Assembly: GCA_019321725.1 (NCBI GenBank)
Contig: CM033118.1
Span: 18,068,071 to 18,132,070 of the forward strand
Reading direction: 5' to 3'
From: Paulownia fortunei
Lineage: Eukaryota; Streptophyta; Magnoliopsida; Lamiales; Paulowniaceae
Length of the DNA stretch: 64,000 nt
The translations under genes and the position numbers were made by a program. The notes under the pieces are model-generated. The model saw only the letters and a list, made by a program, of their open reading frames with translations. It ran no database searches and had not been told where the DNA came from. Positions 59,690 to 64,000 of this stretch are shown here, in pieces (the stretch's first letter is position 1; each line of letters begins with the position of its first letter).

Positions 59690-60085
59690 ATTGTCAAAAT
59701 TGGTCCAAACCGACCAGCTCAATCGGGAATCAATGGTCAGTTCAGTTCGTTTGGCTATAAAAAAAATCGAACAAAAACCTATAGTTATTTATTTATTATC
59801 ATTATAAGTATTTTTTTTTGTTTTGAAGAAGTTTAAACTTAGTATTTAGTTATATGTATGTGATTATTAGGATTTTGGATTTTGTTAGATGTATTTGTTG
59901 GTTGATTATTTATCTTCTTTATCCTTTAAAATTTTAGTATATAACAATTAGTCTAAAACATTACTATTTTACATACTATAAAATCAATTATCATTAGACT
60001 GGTATCGGTCAAGCAGGTTAAATAAGGATCTATAGGAAGACCGATTCGTTTGATTCGATTATGAAACGACTAGTCCTAATTAAGT
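59690..60085. repeat. Dispersed repeat family, copy 3 (diverged)
   Basis: Shares the ordered blocks 'gaagtttaaactta', 'ttagttatatgtatgtgatt' and the ending 'gattcgattatgaaacgac' with the copies at 13.8 and 55.8 kb, at lower similarity. Confidence 0.4.
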
Positions 60086-61039
60086 TGATTCTTTCTCTTG
60101 GGTTCACTCACTATTTATATCTTTTATTTATTTTTCAATCCTAATCTTTTTTGATATCTATGGAAGTACCAAATTGTATTCCAGTTTAGTGTAGTATCAA
60201 CATTTTATGTAAGACTACTTTGAGCTTTACAAAAAAATTTAAGAAACATAAATTGCTCAAAGTTATTCACAGTTTTATATACACAAGATTAATATGTTTT
60301 AAGAGGCAAAAGTCCCAAAACTTTATAACTATGAGGTGTTAGCTTTGTCCACCAAAATACGAGAATATTAGTCTTACTTTATATTGACGTGTCTCCAATT
60401 TCATATAAGTGTTGTTATATGACTATCTATTGTATTGAATTGATCACTAAAATTTTAGTGTAATGATGTATTGGTTGTTGTATACATATGTATTTAAATA
60501 TAATATGATTCCAACATTGAGTATCTTGTACAACATTGATTGGTCATTAGAGTAATAGTAATATACATATAATACGTATATAATAAGAAAGAAAGAAAGA
60601 AAAAAAATCAAAGAGAGAAAAAGGTCTAGATTCGTGACTTGATTGAACCAGTCAACTGGTGTAATCTATCAGTAGAAAAATATTTTTACACCAAATGATA
60701 CTTTTTGGAAGAAATGTATCTTTACACCAAAAGACTTTTTCTGGAAAGGATGCGATTGTTGAAGACAACTTTTGTGAGTCTATAAATACTTTCAATACTT
60801 CAACCGAGTATTAGCATACAAATTAACAATGAGATTGATCATCTCTTTTGAAGCATAGTCTTTCTTTCTGTCTTCTACTTTTGAGATCTTTATTTCTAAA
60901 ACATAGTAAAGTATTTTTCTAAAGTTTCTTAGAAGTGTAACCCTAGAAATTCGTATTATAGGCATTGTATCCTGGAGATGGATTTTTTTAGAACCATTTA
61001 CATTATAGTAGGAGAAATCTATACCTTAAAGATAATATA
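60086..61039. other. Noncoding spacer before the LTR
   Basis: AT-rich, with a short GAAA repeat near 60588-60606. No gene or bounded element was recognised. Confidence 0.4.
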
Positions 61040-62607
61040 TGATAAGTGCATATTTTGACATATTTTTCTATCAAATCCTTTATACTTTTCTTGTTTTATT
61101 CTTGTTAATATTATTATTTTATTAATATTTTGTGTTAGGGAATAAATGAAAATATATTTCTAAATTTGTGCAGTTTTTGTATTTTAAACATAACTTCATG
61201 ATCAAAAGTCCTATGAACCTGAAACTTATTTTATTTGAAATTAAGAGATAGAAATACAACTTCTTTGTTGGAAGATCAGTCCAAATTAATTTTGATTATA
61301 GCAAAAATTCGTCCAAGTGCTTGTACAAAATAAATCACCAAAATTCGGATAAGAGTTCAACCCTGTATTGACTTATTTGACCAATTGGGTCATATCTCTT
61401 AAGTCCAAATTTATTTTGGGCTAAAATTTGGATATGTTATATAAAAGAGATAAATAAACAAGTTTGTTTGAAGACAAGATGGTGAGAAAATGTGTCAAAA
61501 TGGTAAAAACATAGGTTGCAAGTTATTGCTGCTATTAAAGAATGACTCTTGGACATGATTTGATAATTTGACTATATCTCCTTCATCCGACCACCAAATT
61601 TAACAAATGATATATGAAAATATATTAGCACTGAAAGACCTACAATTTTGGTTCTTTATAAATCTTTGGTGTAACAACTTACCAACTATTGGCAACTAGC
61701 ATACCATTTGATTAACCCCTCCATTATTTGTTTGGCCTCTAGCTTATTCCAAGTACTATAAATAGGTCATGCATTAAGCTTGTAAGATTAGGAGGGGTGG
61801 GTGGGTGTAAAAGGTTTCTTTAAGCTAAGTTTTCTAGTTTGTATGTTTTCTAGTAATGTAAGTTTTCTAGTAGTAATAAAAATGCATTCTCTAGTTTCTC
61901 TTATATTTTTAGTCTTTGCTATTTTTATTATGTCTTTCTAAATTTTATTTTGTTAAGGAAAAAGAATGAACCTATTGATGGAGGAAGATGAATGGTTATA
62001 AGAGTAGAAAATATTTAAATATGTTGTATTATTATTTTGAGTTTTGATTTAAATCCTGCTTATTTTGTGGTGATTCTTAATTTATGTATCTCTAATGGCA
62101 CAACAAATACTTGGGTTCATTTAGCTTATTGTACGGTTCTACCCCACCGACTGCTAATTTGAAACCTTAATTTGTTGTTGATGAAGGTGTGCATAAATCC
62201 TTGATCCATAAATAAGTGTTGGCGTTCAAAGATAATTTGCAATAATAAGACAATATCATGATTACCTTATTGTATGCGTTATTTTATAATATTTTTTCAT
62301 TGGAAACTTCATTATGTATGGATTCCAATTGTGGCAATTAATAGAGATAAAAAGAATAAATAACTGTTTCTCTCTCCAAAACTCAAGAGTGGATCCTCAA
62401 TCCTCAGTACTTTTATTATTTTAGTTCTTCTTTAGTTACAACATACATTAATTGTTCATATATTTTGATTCACATAAATTTCTTTTTTTTTTTAAAATAT
62501 AAACTTGAATTCTTCAAACAACTTCCCTGTGAATCGACATCTGACTCACAAGATATTTATTACTTAATACAACCTGTACTTGAATTTACAAACTTAAAGT
62601 TGTAGCA
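61040..62607 (+). mobile_element. 5' LTR of an Athila-type Ty3/gypsy retrotransposon
   Basis: Begins TGATAAGTGCATATTT and ends GTAGCA, giving TG...CA termini and a length of about 1.57 kb, usual for Athila LTRs. It is followed at once by the primer binding site and gag. The 3' LTR lies outside the window, so the left boundary rests on the TG terminus and position. Confidence 0.6.
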
Positions 62608-62613
62608 AGTTTT

Positions 62614-62631
62614 TGGCGTCGTTGTCGGGGA
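62614..62631 (+). other. Primer binding site, tRNA-Asp type
   Basis: TGGCGTCGTTGTCGGGGA lies six bases after the LTR end. It differs at two positions from the complement of the 3' end of plant tRNA-Asp, the primer used by Athila-lineage elements. Confidence 0.8.
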
Positions 62632-62705
62632 AGGCAATGTAAGTATTCAGGTTTGTTAATATTTTTCCTTTGTAAATATAGTTTGTTTATTTTCTTTATA
62701 GATAT

Positions 62706-64000
62706 ATGGTTATATGGTATCATAGTCATAATTCTCGGCATTTAGTTAGAAATAATTCTCAAACTTTGTTTGATAATTTATTTGAATCATCTTCACACAC
62801 TTCCACCATGACTGAAAATGAAAGTGTCTATGATCAAAATGAGAATCAACAGGTACGTACTATGCATTTTACTTGCAACCTTCTCGAAATTCTTCTTCTT
62901 CTTGTTTTATTTTTCCTCTCAGTGCAAATAACTTTTGATTCAAGTCAGGTATGATCCATTTACTTCCTAATTTTTATGGTTTAAACTTTGAAAGCCCTTA
63001 CGTGCATTTGAAAGAATTTGATGAAGTATGTGCCACTTTTGATGATCAAACTTGCACAAATGAAATTGTTAAGTTCAAATTATTTAAAAGAATTTGATGA
63101 AGTATGTGCCACTTTTGATGATCAAACTTGCACAAATGAGATTGTTAAGTTCAAATTATTTCCTTTTTCTTTAAAAGATAAAGCAAAAAATTGGCTTAAT
63201 TCTTTAAAACCTAGGTCAATTGGCACTTGGCAAGAAATACAAGTTAAATTTTTGAAAAAATTCTTTCCAACTCATAAAACTAATACTTTGAAAAGACAAA
63301 TTCAATTTTTTTCTCAAAATTCTAATGAAGCTTTCTTTCAATGTTGGAAAACATTTAAAAATTTATTGAATTTATGCCCACATCATGGTTTTGAAAAATG
63401 ACGCTTAATTAGTTTCTTTTATAAAGTTTAACTCTTGAAACAAAATAATTTGTTGAAATAATGTGTAATGGTGAGTTTCTTGATAAAGAACCTGATGAAG
63501 CCCTAGAATATCTAAATCATTTGGCAGAAAATTCTCAATCATGACATAGTGTTAATTCTTCCGAAAGTACTATTAGATATAATCTTGCTAATAGTAATAA
63601 AGAAAAATATTACCTTAGCCAAGAAGATGATCTAAATATTAGGCTTGCTAGTTTAACAAGAAAAGTTGAAGCCATTGAACTTAAAAAACTAAAGAAAATC
63701 AAATTTGTGCAAGAGGAAGAAGTTTGTAGTAATTGTGAACTTTTGGGACACCCCACCAATGAATGTCCAAACATTCCAGTACAAACAAATTTCAGAACAC
63801 ATTCAAAAAACCTTTACATTCTCCATATTCTGAAACTTACAATCCACAATGGAGAAATCATCTAAATTTCAGTTGGCGAGATCATAACCGTGCCCAACCG
63901 CTGCATTCACAAAAACCACCAAACTTTCATTCTTATCCAGCTCCACATATAAAATTCCTTGAGGAGACTTTGCAAGCATTTATGCATGAACAAACAAACA
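62706..64000 (+). pseudogene. Degraded gag of the Athila-type element, cut by the window end
   Basis: Capsid-type gag text is clear: FPFSLKDKAKNWLNSLKPRS, FLKKFFPTHKT and QCWKTFKNLLNLCPHHGFEK within 63160-63400. It is preceded by HLKEFDEVCATFDDQTC-like text, and a CX2CX4HX4C zinc knuckle (CSNCELLGHPTNEC) lies at 63725-63766. A 76-bp tandem duplication (63011-63086 and 63087-63161) shifts the frame. Stops follow, for example TGA at 63399-63401, where the coding text continues. The element is therefore not autonomous. Protease and polymerase would lie beyond the window. Confidence 0.8.

Overview
This is a window of plant nuclear DNA, from a eudicot by its gene content. It is AT-rich, its genes are split by introns, and it holds MITE-like foldback elements, a Ty1/copia remnant and a Ty3/gypsy (Athila-type) element. 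I cannot name the species from sequence alone. Five host genes were reconstructed exon by exon: a small bHLH transcription factor (minus, 1624-3057), a SIS3-type RING-H2 E3 ligase (plus, 24949-28855), a plastid EXECUTER1-type singlet-oxygen signalling protein (plus, 31520-38729), a CASP-like 4A membrane protein (plus, 46349-49440) and a CYP706-type cytochrome P450 (minus, 53298-55373).

The most unusual locus is at 39882-44234. It is a huge inverted repeat, two arms of about 2.1 kb, made of an endogenous geminivirus (mastrevirus-like) sequence. Each arm carries an origin stem-loop with TAATATTAC, a movement-protein-like pseudogene, a coat-protein pseudogene and a Rep/RepA N-terminal pseudogene. 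The two copies face each other tail to tail around a spacer of amplified repeats of about 65 to 115 bp. The insertion is bracketed by a 26-bp imperfect direct repeat (39854-39879 and 44446-44471). All viral frames are broken. Some breaks are shared by both arms and some are private, so the sequence was at least partly inactive before the duplication that made the palindrome. If transcribed across the centre it would give a long hairpin RNA of viral sequence, a possible source of antiviral small RNAs. That function is inference.

Layout: 1-3.1 kb bHLH gene and flank; 3.8-11.2 kb gene-free repeats (degenerate segmental copies plus several tandem arrays); 12.4-13.7 kb a 1.2-kb foldback; 16.6-17.5 kb a hAT-type non-autonomous element with an 8-bp target duplication; 17.5-24 kb featureless AT-rich DNA; 24-39 kb the gene-rich part (SIS3, a tRNA-like foldback element, EXECUTER1 with a copia remnant in intron 3, a 122-bp MITE); 39.9-44.5 kb the viral palindrome; 46-49.4 kb CASPL; 49.8-52.7 kb MITEs and AT repeats; 53.3-55.4 kb CYP706; 55.8-60.1 kb dispersed repeats; 61.0-64.0 kb the 5' LTR, tRNA-Asp-type primer site and degraded gag of an Athila-like element, cut by the window end.

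The host genes do not form a pathway. Two of them (EXECUTER1 last exon, CYP706 end of exon 1) show a single-base loss that breaks an otherwise conserved frame. Together these suggest residual assembly indels, though real mutations are possible. SIS3 intron 2 has the hallmarks of a U12-type intron, and two introns elsewhere use GC donors.
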